Positions 18,020 to 27,284 of a DNA stretch of 64,000 nucleotides are shown here, in pieces. Each line of letters opens with the position of its first letter. The stretch's first letter is position 1. The notes under the pieces are model-generated. The model searched no databases and was not told where the DNA came from. It saw only the letters and a program-made list of their open reading frames with translations. The DNA lies in NCBI RefSeq assembly GCF_900177425.1, contig NZ_LT840184.1:4442263-4506262 (forward strand). The letters run 5' to 3'. Source of the stretch: Paenibacillus uliginis N3/975. GTDB taxonomy: Bacteria > Bacillota > Bacilli > Paenibacillales > Paenibacillaceae. Both the position numbers and the translations under genes were made by a program.

Positions 18020-18594
18020 GAATTCGCCTCCAATTGCTTTATTAAGTCATTTCGAGCCAGTACGGTCAGTGGATAAATGATCTGCTTGCGAGATACCAAG
18101 AGACTTATCGTCGAATCGAATCCGGCTACAAGCGCCTCTTCAAGGCTATGGTTGGCCAGTTCGCGAATATTATTCACGCCTGGGAAATCCCTTCCCGGCT
18201 CCATATAATCCGCCAGACAGACGACCTTCTCCAGAAGAGTCATTCGGGCACGACCAGAGGTATGATAGCGTATTGCATCCAATACTTCCCGATCGGTTAT
18301 GCCGTAATCCCTTTCTGCGACAAAGGCGCCTACTTCGGCGTGCCACAACTGTTTATCATGCTGCAGCAACTCGTCGTTAAGTCCGTTATCCACTAGCACT
18401 TCTTTTAATTTTAACACAGGCCAATATTTAGCGACGTCGTGCAGGATAGCCGCCAAATCCGCTTTTTCCGGATTTGCCCCATACTGTTCAGCAAGTTTGA
18501 CCGCCGTTTCCATGACGCCCTTGGTGTGTATCCAACGCTTCTCGGGCATCTGGGATGATACGGCCTCAATCAGCTGTTCCCGACTGTATCCCAT
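18016..18594 (-). CDS. yqeK: HD-domain diadenosine tetraphosphatase YqeK
   Basis: A 192-residue HD-superfamily hydrolase. Metal ligands are visible as His in RWIHTKGVMETAV, the HD pair in AILHDVAKYWP, the later His in LWHAEVGAFVA, and the closing Asp in VCLADYMEPGRDF. Homologues hydrolyse Ap4A symmetrically to two ADP. It overlaps nadD by 29 bases and rsfS by four bases, the usual nadD-yqeK-rsfS order. Confidence 0.93.
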   Translation of the reverse strand: MGYSREQLIEAVSSQMPEKRWIHTKGVMETAVKLAEQYGANPEKADLAAILHDVAKYWPVLKLKEVLVDNGLNDELLQHDKQLWHAEVGAFVAERDYGITDREVLDAIRYHTSGRARMTLLEKVVCLADYMEPGRDFPGVNNIRELANHSLEEALVAGFDSTISLLVSRKQIIYPLTVLARNDLIKQLEANS

Positions 18595-19168
18595 AGATTC
18601 CGCTCCTTACAATGTAATCATATACACGGTCGGGTACCATATAACGGATGGATTCGCCCGCGGCCACCCTCTTCCTGATCAGGGTCGAGGATATATCAAC
18701 AAGAGGCATATCTGCAATTTTGACAACTTTCTGTAAAAACGAAGGCAGCAAATTGACATCCAAACTGGATCCCGGCCGGTTCACTCCGATAAAATTAAGC
18801 ATTCCGGCAAGCTCATCAATCCGGTGCCATTTAGGCAGGTAGTTGACCATGTCCGCACCAATGATGAATGTGAACTCTATATGCGGATAAGCCCGGCGAA
18901 GTTCCATCACCGTATCTACAGTGTATGATACTCCTCCACGTTCAATTTCAAAGTCCAGCGTCCGAAAAGACGGATGGCCGGATACGGCTTCGGATGTCAT
19001 TTCCAGCCTCATCTGTCCCGTCGCACCGGATTCCAGCTTATGTGGAGGAATATGGCTTGGCATAAACCACACTTCGTCCAGTTGGTATACGTCCCGGGCA
19101 GCTTCTGCTGCCAGCATATGACCGATATGGATGGGGTCGAACGTACCTCCCATAATACCAACCTTCAT
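18566..19168 (-). CDS. nadD: Nicotinate-nucleotide adenylyltransferase
   Basis: Converts nicotinate mononucleotide and ATP to deamido-NAD in NAD synthesis. The 200-residue protein has the nucleotidyltransferase motif GGTFDPIHIGHML with the HxGH pair near residues 17-20. It also has FIIGADMVNYLPKWHR and the closing motif DISSTLIRKR (about 160-169). An AAAAGGAGG ribosome binding site precedes the ATG. The 3' end runs 29 bases into yqeK. Confidence 0.96.
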   Translation of the reverse strand: MKVGIMGGTFDPIHIGHMLAAEAARDVYQLDEVWFMPSHIPPHKLESGATGQMRLEMTSEAVSGHPSFRTLDFEIERGGVSYTVDTVMELRRAYPHIEFTFIIGADMVNYLPKWHRIDELAGMLNFIGVNRPGSSLDVNLLPSFLQKVVKIADMPLVDISSTLIRKRVAAGESIRYMVPDRVYDYIVRSGIYGIQSGTAD

Positions 19169-19186
19169 CCGGTTCGCCTCCTTTTA

Positions 19187-19477
19187 TTAAGGCAGTTCGA
19201 TCGTTTTGTTATCCTTCGATTCCTTGTACAGCACGATCGTTTTTCCAATCACTTGTACAAGCTCTGCTTTAGCACCTTCAGCCAATTCCGCCGCGATTGC
19301 ACGCGGATCTTCCAAACAATTGTTCAGCACGGATACCTTTAACAGTTCCCGCTTTTCAATCGCTTCAGAAATATGACGGATCAGATGATCATTGCTTCCA
19401 CCCTTACCTACCTGAAACAAAGGATCCAAGTGATGCGCCATTGACCGTAAATACCTTTTTTGCTTTCCTGTTAACAT
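19187..19477 (-). CDS. yhbY: YhbY-family RNA-binding protein (CRM domain)
   Basis: A 96-residue single CRM-domain protein that binds ribosomal RNA precursors. The family signature is visible in LTGKQKRYLRSMAHHLDPLFQVGKGG, with the GxxG-type loop, and in LLKVSVLNNCLEDPRAIAAELAEGAKAELVQVIGKTIVLYK. It lies between aroE and nadD as yqeI does in Bacillus. Confidence 0.93.
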   Translation of the reverse strand: MLTGKQKRYLRSMAHHLDPLFQVGKGGSNDHLIRHISEAIEKRELLKVSVLNNCLEDPRAIAAELAEGAKAELVQVIGKTIVLYKESKDNKTIELP

Positions 19478-19584
19478 ACTTCGTCATAACTCCCTTAATT
19501 TCATCTATTTCAAGCTTTTCTCTGTTCCGAAACCTTTATTCTAGCGCTTGATGTATCTTTAAGCAATTATTATTGGAGACCTGC

Positions 19585-20466
19585 TTATTCCTGAAAACTG
19601 TTCAGCACAGTCTGCTTCATAATCTCAACCGGGGCAGCCTGTCCTGTCCAATATTCGAAAGCGTAAGCCCCCTGATTCACGAACATGCCGAGGCCTCCGT
19701 GAGTGGTACAGCCTTTTTCTTCACTTCTCCGAAGAAACTCGGTTGTAAGCGGGTTATATATTAGATCGCTGACAACGATTCCTTCCGGAATCCATTCTGC
19801 CAATAGCGGAAGATCACCGATATGCGGATGCATGCCGACCGAAGTCGTGTTGATTAACACATCTGCCGACTTCACAGCCTCTCTCGCTTCCGCTTCAGCC
19901 AATCCCCGAATATCGGCTAACGAACGCCACTCTTCCGCAAGCTCCTTCGCCCTTGAGGCAGTTCGGTTGACAACGGATATATGTTCTGGCTGTTCAAAAG
20001 TCAAAGCGTGTATGATACCGCGAGCGGCACCTCCTGCTCCGAGAACAACAATATTTTTGCCGGCCAAATCAGGACAAGCTTCATCCTTCAATGACCGGAC
20101 GTATCCGATTCCATCCGTGTTGAAGCCGGTGAGAACGCCGTTATCGTTTACAATCGTATTGACCGCTCCGACCCTTGCAGCCCCTTCGTCTATAATATCC
20201 AGGTAGTTCATAACCTCTACCTTATGCGGAATCGTTACATTGACCCCGCGAAAGCCAAGTGAACGAAGGGCTTGAACCGCGCCCTCTAGCCCTTCCGGCT
20301 TAATATGAAGAGGAACATAGTCACCTGGAATACCGAGTGCCTTCAAAGCTGCATTATGCATGACAGGGGATTTAGAATGAATGATCGGATCCCCCATCAC
20401 CCCGAGCAATATAGCTCCACTATTCCGGACAAAATCTTTTTGCTGTATTGAATTCATGTATTCCAT
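19585..20466 (-). CDS. aroE: Shikimate dehydrogenase
   Basis: Reduces 3-dehydroshikimate to shikimate with NADPH in aromatic amino acid synthesis. The N-terminal substrate domain has GVMGDPIIHSKSPVMHNAAL and NVTIPHKVEVMNYLD, with the catalytic Lys in PHK. The NADP domain has VVLGAGGAARGIIHAL and VNRTASRAKELA. ATG 20464-20466 is preferred because GGGAGAGG lies at a workable distance; a GTG directly before it and an ATG three codons later are alternatives. It lies in the yqeH-aroE-yhbY order known from Bacillus, where it is also called aroD. Confidence 0.95.
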   Translation of the reverse strand: MEYMNSIQQKDFVRNSGAILLGVMGDPIIHSKSPVMHNAALKALGIPGDYVPLHIKPEGLEGAVQALRSLGFRGVNVTIPHKVEVMNYLDIIDEGAARVGAVNTIVNDNGVLTGFNTDGIGYVRSLKDEACPDLAGKNIVVLGAGGAARGIIHALTFEQPEHISVVNRTASRAKELAEEWRSLADIRGLAEAEAREAVKSADVLINTTSVGMHPHIGDLPLLAEWIPEGIVVSDLIYNPLTTEFLRRSEEKGCTTHGGLGMFVNQGAYAFEYWTGQAAPVEIMKQTVLNSFQE

Positions 20467-20497
20467 CACCCTCTCCCAAAAGACCGTGTAAACCCGG

Positions 20498-21625
20498 TTA
20501 GATCAGTGACGGCCGTTGAAGTACTTTGACCCCTTTCGGCACATGAACCGCGACAAGAGCACCCATGTCTCCGTTCACTTTCACCCATCCCAAGCCGGAA
20601 ATAAATATGTCCGAGCCGGAGCCTTTTGGAATTCTTATCTCATGTCTTGTCCATTCAGGCATTTCTTCCAGCCGTTCCTTGGTTGGAGGCGACAGCAGTT
20701 CCCCCGCATGCTCCTCGAACAGTGAATCGGCACGTTCCAGCTTCGTACGGTGTATATTCAGTCGGCCGCTAATAAAGCAAGTGAAGGACTGATGTTCTCC
20801 CTTAATGAAGTCGAATCGCCCCATTCCCCCAAAGAACAACGTTTGGCCTTCATTTAGCTGGTATACCAGAGGCTTCAGCGGATTCTCGGGCATAACGACA
20901 CCCAGATCGTCACGGCTTACAAGCTCACTGTATCTCCATGGATAGACAATCCCCGGTGTATCCACAATATATCGTCCGTCATCAAGCGGAATATTAACCA
21001 TATCCAGCGTAGTTCCCGGATAACGTGATGTGGTCAGCTCCTGCTCCAGATCACTGTAATCACGGATCAAACGATTAATGAGTGTCGACTTGCCAACATT
21101 CGTTGCGCCGACAACATAAACATCACGATCACCGCGATGAGCAGCCATCGTATCCAGAAGTCTGTCGAAACCCTGATTCTTCTTTGCACTGCACAGAACG
21201 ATGTCGGTTGTTCGAAGTCCTTGTTCTTTGCACTGCTTCTGCACCCAATTCAGAAGCTTGTTCCAATTGGTGACTTTCGGAAGCAGGTCGATTTTATTGA
21301 CAGCCAGGATGACCGGGTTGTTGCCAACAAACCGCTGAAGACCTGATATTAAACTTCCTTCAAAGTCAAAAATATCTACAATATGAATGACGAGGGCTTT
21401 CTTCTCGCCTATTTGCCCGAGCAGACGCAGAAATTCATCCTGATCGACTGCAACAGATGCGACCTCGTTATAATTTTTGATACGGAAGCAGCGCTGGCAA
21501 ATGACCGGTTCACGGTCCCAGGCTTTTTCCGGCAGATAGCCAGGCTCACCCTGAGCAGTATGCTGAAGCGAAATGCCACAACCGCTGCATTTCTTGATGA
21601 CTTGTTCGCCTAAAGGCTCCATCAT
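20498..21625 (-). CDS. yqeH: Ribosome biogenesis GTPase YqeH
   Basis: A circularly permuted GTPase needed for 30S subunit assembly. Residues 15-45 form a zinc finger (CSGCG and CQRCF). The GTPase motifs come in permuted order: NKID (G4, about residue 110), then GATNVGKSTLIN (G1, about 173), then VDTPG (G3, about 220). A C-terminal RNA-binding region ends with VKVLQRPSLI. The start overlaps the yqeG stop by four bases, with two adjacent ATGs behind a GAGGAGG site. Confidence 0.95.
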   Translation of the reverse strand: MMEPLGEQVIKKCSGCGISLQHTAQGEPGYLPEKAWDREPVICQRCFRIKNYNEVASVAVDQDEFLRLLGQIGEKKALVIHIVDIFDFEGSLISGLQRFVGNNPVILAVNKIDLLPKVTNWNKLLNWVQKQCKEQGLRTTDIVLCSAKKNQGFDRLLDTMAAHRGDRDVYVVGATNVGKSTLINRLIRDYSDLEQELTTSRYPGTTLDMVNIPLDDGRYIVDTPGIVYPWRYSELVSRDDLGVVMPENPLKPLVYQLNEGQTLFFGGMGRFDFIKGEHQSFTCFISGRLNIHRTKLERADSLFEEHAGELLSPPTKERLEEMPEWTRHEIRIPKGSGSDIFISGLGWVKVNGDMGALVAVHVPKGVKVLQRPSLI

Positions 21626-22152
21626 GATTTCTTGTCCTCCTCAATCCATAATCCTTTTTTTCTCAGACGTGTCAGAGCGATTCGTTCCACCCGCCGGTTG
21701 AAAAACCGCGTCACAAAGCCTTCATCATTAATCGCAATCGGCATGACCAAAACCGTGTATAAGCCCAAACGATTACCGCCGTAAACGTCCGTCAGCATTT
21801 GATCTCCAACTACAATCGTCTGCTCATTCTTTAGATCCATCATTTTCATCGCTTTCCGGAAAGGAATGTTGCTAGGTTTACGGGCTTTGTGCACATACTG
21901 GATATCTAACGGAGTGGCAAACTTTGATACGCGCTCCAGTTGGTTATTGGAAACGATGATCAGCTGAAAGCCAATCTCTTTTACTTTTTTAAACCATGCC
22001 ACCAATTCAGGGGTTGCAAGTGGCGCCTTCGCTCCTACGAGCGTATTATCCAAATCCGTAATAATTCCCCGGTAGCCCTGCTCGTACAGTTCTTCCAGGT
22101 TAATGTCAAACACCGTGTTGACGCGGAGTTTTGGAATCAACATTTCAAACAA
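21622..22152 (-). CDS. yqeG: YqeG-family HAD phosphatase
   Basis: A HAD-superfamily IIIA phosphatase. Motif I is ITDLDNTLVG with the nucleophile and acid/base Asp pair. Motif II is LIIVSNNQ, and motif IV is VVGDQMLTDVYGGNRLG. The start is uncertain: TTG 22150-22152 has GAGGTGA eight bases before it, while a GTG at 22159-22161 lies inside that site and an ATG at 22141-22143 is farther away. It is the first gene of the yqeG-yqeM operon. Homologues dephosphorylate phosphatidylglycerol phosphate-like substrates in some lineages, but that role is not shown here. Confidence 0.9.
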   Translation of the reverse strand: MFEMLIPKLRVNTVFDINLEELYEQGYRGIITDLDNTLVGAKAPLATPELVAWFKKVKEIGFQLIIVSNNQLERVSKFATPLDIQYVHKARKPSNIPFRKAMKMMDLKNEQTIVVGDQMLTDVYGGNRLGLYTVLVMPIAINDEGFVTRFFNRRVERIALTRLRKKGLWIEEDKKS

Positions 22153-22271
22153 ATTCGTCACCTCAATTTCATACGAAAAACTATACCATATTACGGTTGG
22201 TTAGTAAAAATAATCGACAGCGCGTCAACCATACATCCCAAGCCAATGAGTGCCTGGGGTTTCATGAAAAA

Positions 22272-22304
22272 GCCGCCCGTTATTCCTATCGGAATCCGGG
22301 CGGT
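22272..22304 (-). terminator. Terminator after the transglutaminase gene
   Basis: Arms CCGCCCG and CGGGCGG with an inner ATTCC/GGAAT stem and a four-base loop; in the leftward direction it ends in TTTTT. It sits a few bases after the stop of the gene at 22310-24529 and separates it from yqeG. Confidence 0.85.
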
Positions 22305-22309
22305 TGTGA

Positions 22310-24529
22310 TCAGGAAATCCTAACACTTTTTATACTCTTCTTGAGCTGATCCGCTTCGGATTGAACCGCGCGCCATTCTTCCTCCATAATGTGGATTGGA
22401 CTATAGCGTGCAGCCTCAAACTTTCTAAGCAATGGAGTCAGCGAGCGGGACAGTGGCGGATAAAGACTCTCCCAACGGCTAACCGACTCCCGAAGTGTTT
22501 CGTGGGTGTCGCGTTTCAAGCCGCGACGATGGGCATAACGTAGCCAACGTTCTGTCTCGGCAATCACTTTATCAGCAGGTGTCAGAGGTTTCCCGGCTCG
22601 AAGACGGGCAGAGAAGAACCGGAGATTAAACCGCATTCTCCAAAGAATATACCCTATCCAGGCGAGAATAACCGTTCCTGAAATAATTCCCAGAATCATG
22701 TACAAAGAGGAGCTGCCTCCCGTTTCTTCAGAAGGCAGAACAGGCTCTTCCTCTTCCTCAGCCTTCTCTTTCTCTTTCTCCGAAACAATAGGTTCCAGCG
22801 ACTCCCCGCCGGCCAAAATCGGCATGTTAAAGCCTGGTGTCGTCTCAATCGGAATCCAGCCATAGTCCCCGAAGTATACCTCAACCCATGAGTGTGCATC
22901 CGCATTGGTAACCGTATAACTCCCAGATGCGGAATTATTCTGACCATTCTGAGACATAAATTCCTGACTCGGAATGTTTCCAGGCGCATAGCCTTTCACC
23001 CATCTGGCGGGAATACCTAGTGATCGGGTCATCATAACCATAGACGTAGAAAAATAGTCGCAGTAGCCTTCCTTCACTTCAAACAGAAAGGCATCCACAA
23101 AGTCTGTACTTTCCCTTCTCGTTAAGTCAGGTGTGTTCGTGTAGGTAAAGTTGTTTTGTAAATATTGCTGCAACAGCATTACCTTTTCATATGGGGTATT
23201 TCCTGCGGCAGTCACTTCCTCCGCCAGCATTTCGACACGCTCCGGGAAATCGGACGGTTTCTGAAGATACACCTCGTCTATTGGACCGTTAAACAATTGA
23301 TCATAAGTTTGAGCGCTAAGCTCTTCTACCGGGATGACCGGGATTTCCGAAGTGACTGTATACGTCTTCGGATAATTCGGACGTTTCGGCTCAGAATTCA
23401 GATGAAGCTCGGAACTTTCGCCCTTCCAACGAAGCATTCCATTATCCACATCAGGATCCAACCTGTCCACTTTAGATATCGAATAGGCTCCAAACAGCAC
23501 CGGATATACACTGTCATTGAGCATCGTCACGGTCTGCTGCACCGTCTTGGTGTCAATCTTCCCTGATAAATCCCCGCTTAGAGCCTCGCCTAGCGCAACT
23601 TCTTCCGAGTCGCGCCGTCTTTGTTTATCTGACCAGCCTGTTCCGGAGTATTGTGCTCTCGTCTCACCACGCCAATAGCTTCTTTCCTTGGATGCAACTG
23701 TCATGACCGGTGAATAGTCGAAATTAAAACCTCCGCCTAATTCGTTATCTTCACGCCCATATCCGGACATGCTCTCGACAGATACATCGAGAATACCGCT
23801 ACCCAATCCGCTCACGCTTCCCGACAACGGTATGCCGTTCCATTCCCGCCAAGCGGTATAAGGATCTGTAAGTGCGGGTTGGATATTCGGCATGTTAATG
23901 CCGGCCAAAATAATCAACGAAAAGATAACGAGGATATTTCCGATAATCTTAATGGGATACTCGCGAAGTTTGCGCCAACCCAAAGGAAATCTTTTGCGAA
24001 ACCGGTTGAAATGCTCTGTAACAAGCCAGCCCATACCCACCGCTACGATCCATGCGGTTTCATCCCATAAAACAATAGTCGTGAAGGAATCAAGCACAGC
24101 AAAAGCTACGATATTCAACCCTATAACCAATAAGATCCTTCTCTTGTTGGTCGCCCAGACTGCTATAAACAGAAAAATCGCCCATGATGCAGCTGCAAAC
24201 CAAAGATAAGGCAGAAATTCAAGCAGCTCTCCCGACTCTAGTCCTTCAAGCAAGCTTGAAGGTACAGGATTGCCGTATTTCTCTAACGTGCGGTATACCG
24301 CATAAATGATCAACGGCAACTGAATGAGCATACGAAATCCGCGCTTGATAAACACCAAGGATTCCGTAATCGCCGTAATAGCGAGCGCGACAATAATGCT
24401 TGCCGTTGTTTCTTCATATAATAAGGACTCTGAATAGGAAACCCACTGCAGTAATATTAGCCAAATCCACAACAACGATAGTATATAAAAAAAGGACAAG
24501 GAAAACTTTTGCATCCATGACCTCATCAT
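22310..24529 (-). CDS. Membrane transglutaminase-like protein (TgpA-type)
   Basis: A 739-residue protein with about six membrane spans in the first 215 residues. A large extracytoplasmic part contains the transglutaminase core: Cys in VKEGYCDYFSTSMVMMTRSLG (about residue 490), His in ADAHSWVEVYFGDYGW, and Asp/Glu in PIETTPGF. One further span lies near residue 625 (LYMILGIISGTVILAWIGYILW), followed by a cytoplasmic DUF4129-like tail. It overlaps the DUF58 gene by four bases and follows MoxR, a well-known trio. The catalytic triad is visible; the protein substrate is not known. A protease rather than cross-linking activity is also possible. Confidence 0.88.
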   Translation of the reverse strand: MMRSWMQKFSLSFFYILSLLWIWLILLQWVSYSESLLYEETTASIIVALAITAITESLVFIKRGFRMLIQLPLIIYAVYRTLEKYGNPVPSSLLEGLESGELLEFLPYLWFAAASWAIFLFIAVWATNKRRILLVIGLNIVAFAVLDSFTTIVLWDETAWIVAVGMGWLVTEHFNRFRKRFPLGWRKLREYPIKIIGNILVIFSLIILAGINMPNIQPALTDPYTAWREWNGIPLSGSVSGLGSGILDVSVESMSGYGREDNELGGGFNFDYSPVMTVASKERSYWRGETRAQYSGTGWSDKQRRRDSEEVALGEALSGDLSGKIDTKTVQQTVTMLNDSVYPVLFGAYSISKVDRLDPDVDNGMLRWKGESSELHLNSEPKRPNYPKTYTVTSEIPVIPVEELSAQTYDQLFNGPIDEVYLQKPSDFPERVEMLAEEVTAAGNTPYEKVMLLQQYLQNNFTYTNTPDLTRRESTDFVDAFLFEVKEGYCDYFSTSMVMMTRSLGIPARWVKGYAPGNIPSQEFMSQNGQNNSASGSYTVTNADAHSWVEVYFGDYGWIPIETTPGFNMPILAGGESLEPIVSEKEKEKAEEEEEPVLPSEETGGSSSLYMILGIISGTVILAWIGYILWRMRFNLRFFSARLRAGKPLTPADKVIAETERWLRYAHRRGLKRDTHETLRESVSRWESLYPPLSRSLTPLLRKFEAARYSPIHIMEEEWRAVQSEADQLKKSIKSVRIS

Positions 24530-25773
24530 GCACCACCTCCTAACACGGCAGGAAGCTCTTCTAGCGAAGAAGCTGAGTAACTCGTGATGCCCCGTGACTG
24601 AAGAAATGCAGAGTAGTCATCCTTGCCGTTGTTCATCCCATCAGAGCTTAGTATTCTAAGCAAGCTAGGGTTCATCCCTTTGGTTTCTGCCCAGCGCATT
24701 GCTTCCATAACCGATTGATCCGCCAAAGGACTCACTAGAAGGAACAAAGCACCTTTCGGAAAATGTCGATATGCTCTCTCCAGTGAGGTCAGCAGACTTT
24801 CTGTCCGGTCCGCATCCACATCCACCAAATGCTGAATCATCCGCATCCGTTCGCTTGGGGTATCGCTTGGCGCAAATACACGGGAATCTTTCCCTGCAGT
24901 AAACAACCCGGTGCCTGCATGTTCTCGTGCTCCATATTCAACAAGTGAAGCAGCCGCTGAAACCGCAAACTCAAATTGTCGGGAATTATGGTATCCTTTT
25001 GCCGTGCAATCCAATACTATCATTGTTTTTGGAAATGATTCGTGCTCAAACTCCTTGGATTTCCAGGAGCCTGTCCTGGCTGTTGCATTCCAGTGTATTC
25101 GTGAAATCCGGTCACCGTAAACATAATCCCGGACACCGTTAATCTGGGTCGTCTCCCGTCTGGAGGACGAAAGTGTCGTCTGCGTCCCTCCGAGCCTTAA
25201 ATTACGAATGCTCCGATGCCAATTCGGAATATACACGGTTCTCGGGAGCACCCGGAATGACGTTTGAACCTCAAATACCCCGCGATGCTCCATAAGGCCA
25301 AATATATCCTCGCTAATGCATTCCGTGCTTGAAAAGGCGTAGCGACCTCTTTCCAGCGGAGGTGTCTGAAACACCAGCTCCCCGGATCCGCGCAGGCTCG
25401 GAATCACACTATCTTCAAAGGACCACTTTTCCCCGTTATGACGCTGAAGCACCTCTCTTACAATAAGGTAAGGCATGGGTAGCAACCCTGGGATGTTCAC
25501 TTCCATCTTGACACGAACCTGGTCACCGGCATGCAGAACATCGCCATTATTCTCACCTGATGAAACGGAGCGGGAGGCCTTTACTCGATTGACTCCGCCG
25601 AAACTCGAACCAATCAGATAAACAGACAATAGACTGACCATTGAAAAAAGCATCATGGATGTCTTGCCGCCCTGAAACAGAACATACAGCAAGCATATAC
25701 ACCAAACCGCCAATACCGCTGCGAGTCTCGACGGTTTTATGCCGTTCGTCCATATCGAAAGATAACGGCGCAT
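24526..25773 (-). CDS. DUF58 domain-containing protein
   Basis: A 415-residue protein with two N-terminal membrane spans (LAAVLAVWCICLLYVLFQGG and MLFSMVSLLSVYLIGSSFGG). The C-terminal DUF58 domain has GVRDYVYGDRISRIHWNATARTGSWKSKEFE near residues 214-244. A von Willebrand-like segment with MIVLDCTAKG follows. DUF58 proteins regularly sit between a MoxR AAA+ ATPase and a transglutaminase, as here: the neighbours overlap by four bases on one side and are two bases away on the other. The molecular role is unproven. It is thought to act with MoxR in assembling or activating membrane protein complexes. Confidence 0.88.
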   Translation of the reverse strand: MRRYLSIWTNGIKPSRLAAVLAVWCICLLYVLFQGGKTSMMLFSMVSLLSVYLIGSSFGGVNRVKASRSVSSGENNGDVLHAGDQVRVKMEVNIPGLLPMPYLIVREVLQRHNGEKWSFEDSVIPSLRGSGELVFQTPPLERGRYAFSSTECISEDIFGLMEHRGVFEVQTSFRVLPRTVYIPNWHRSIRNLRLGGTQTTLSSSRRETTQINGVRDYVYGDRISRIHWNATARTGSWKSKEFEHESFPKTMIVLDCTAKGYHNSRQFEFAVSAAASLVEYGAREHAGTGLFTAGKDSRVFAPSDTPSERMRMIQHLVDVDADRTESLLTSLERAYRHFPKGALFLLVSPLADQSVMEAMRWAETKGMNPSLLRILSSDGMNNGKDDYSAFLQSRGITSYSASSLEELPAVLGGGA

Positions 25774-25775
25774 AC

Positions 25776-26732
25776 TTATCTCCCCATCTGTACGGGCACT
25801 TTTACTTGCCTTAGAATAAATTGCAGCACCGACTCTGTCGTCGCATTTTCGAGTCTGGATTCCGGACGCAGCATAATCCGGTGTGACAAGACATAAGGCG
25901 CAAGAGTTTTGACATCATCAGGCAATACGTAATCCCGTTGCTGCAAGAACGCATAAGCCTTTACGGCATTCATAAACGAAAGTGTAGCGCGTGGACTCGC
26001 TCCGAGAATGACAGCCGGGTGCTCTCTTGTAGCACGCGTTATGCCTAACAAATAATCGGCTACCGGGTCTCCAATAAACACATCCCGAATTTCGTGCTGA
26101 ATGGCCGAGATACTGTCCATATGTGTCACCGGTCTGAGCTTGTCCACCAACTGTCCATTTTTAGAACGGAACATCAGCTCTTTTTCGGTGGCGGCATCAG
26201 GATAGCCCAAGCTGATTTTCAGCATGAAACGATCCAACTGAGCTTCGGGAAGCATATAGGTGCCTTCAAAATCAATTGGATTCTGCGTAGCACACAACAT
26301 AAACGGATGTGGAAGCTCATGTGTCTCTCCATCTACGGTTACACAACGTTCTTCCATAACTTCTAACAAGGCCGATTGCGTCTTGGTCGTTGCGCGATTG
26401 ATCTCGTCGGCGAGAAGAACATTCGTCATTACAGGCCCCGGACGGAAATAGAACCGTTCATCACGGGGGTGAAACACCGATACACCTGTTATATCACTTG
26501 GTAGAATGTCAGGATTACACTGTATGCGCCGGTAATCTCCTTGCATGGATTTGGCGAGTGCTTTAATCAACTGAGTCTTGCCCGTTCCCGGAACATCCTC
26601 AATCAGGACATGTCCGCCGGCGAGCAGCGCAGTTAGAAGAAGCTGGATTTCGAATTCCTTGCCCAGCAGGCACGATTCCAGATTGGAACGTACCGAAGAG
26701 ATGATATTCATGGATTCTTGACTTACGGGCAT
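25776..26732 (-). CDS. MoxR-family AAA+ ATPase
   Basis: A 318-residue chaperone-like ATPase. It has Walker A DVPGTGKTQLIK (about residues 44-55), Walker B NVLLADEINRA (about 105-115), sensor 1 CATQNPID (about 147-154), and the MoxR segment SPRATLSFMNAVKAYAFLQQRDYVLPDDVK. An AGGAGG ribosome binding site lies ten bases before the ATG. It is the first gene of the MoxR-DUF58-transglutaminase operon. The family remodels or activates partner protein complexes; the partner is presumably the DUF58 protein. Confidence 0.93.
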   Translation of the reverse strand: MPVSQESMNIISSVRSNLESCLLGKEFEIQLLLTALLAGGHVLIEDVPGTGKTQLIKALAKSMQGDYRRIQCNPDILPSDITGVSVFHPRDERFYFRPGPVMTNVLLADEINRATTKTQSALLEVMEERCVTVDGETHELPHPFMLCATQNPIDFEGTYMLPEAQLDRFMLKISLGYPDAATEKELMFRSKNGQLVDKLRPVTHMDSISAIQHEIRDVFIGDPVADYLLGITRATREHPAVILGASPRATLSFMNAVKAYAFLQQRDYVLPDDVKTLAPYVLSHRIMLRPESRLENATTESVLQFILRQVKVPVQMGR

Positions 26733-26876
26733 GTATTAAAAACCTCCTGTAAGGGAATAAATAGTAGATTAACTACTATTGTACATGATGAAGGTCGCTG
26801 AGTACATTCAAGAGTCCATTCAAAAATACATTCATGCAAAAGAGTTATCCTGTTCATATCTTTCCTCACATCAAAG

Positions 26877-26899
26877 AGCCCCGGAAAAAATCCGGAGCT
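26877..26899 (-). terminator. Terminator after the spoVA operon
   Basis: Arms AGCCCCGGA and TCCGGAGCT with one mismatch and a short A-run loop, about 30 bases after the spoVAE stop; the leftward transcript ends in a short T-run. Confidence 0.6.
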
Positions 26900-26928
26900 G
26901 TAATGTATCATCCATATGAACCGTATCT

Positions 26929-27279
26929 TTAGCCTTTGGGACGTACGATCAGTGCGGCCAGAAACGAAAAGATGATCGCCGACGAAATCCCGGCGCTTGT
27001 TATTTCAAATATACCTGTAACAACACCAATCCATCCGTCACGCTTAAGCTCACTCAAAGCTCCGTGGACAAGAGAGTTACCAAAACTTGTGATGGGCACT
27101 GTCGCACCCGCGCCGGCAAACTTAACCAGTGGATCGTATAAGCCAAAAGCGTCAGCAATCGCACCGGCCACAACGAGTGTACTCATCGTATGGGCGGGTG
27201 TGAGCTTGAATGCATCCATCATGATCTGTCCAACGACACAGATCAAACCGCCGATAATAAAAGCCCATAAAAATTGCAT
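26929..27279 (-). CDS. spoVAE: Stage V sporulation protein AE (SpoVAEb)
   Basis: A 116-residue inner-membrane protein of the SpoVA channel, which moves dipicolinic acid into the forespore and out at germination. It starts MQFLWAFIIGGLICVVGQIMM, has further spans, and contains GAGATVPITSFGNSLVHGA, a segment shared with SpoVAC. The ATG at 27277-27279 has GGGAGG at the right distance, whereas a longer frame begins inside spoVAD and is rejected. It is the last gene of spoVAC-spoVAD-spoVAE. Confidence 0.93.
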   Translation of the reverse strand: MQFLWAFIIGGLICVVGQIMMDAFKLTPAHTMSTLVVAGAIADAFGLYDPLVKFAGAGATVPITSFGNSLVHGALSELKRDGWIGVVTGIFEITSAGISSAIIFSFLAALIVRPKG

Positions 27280-27284
27280 GCTTC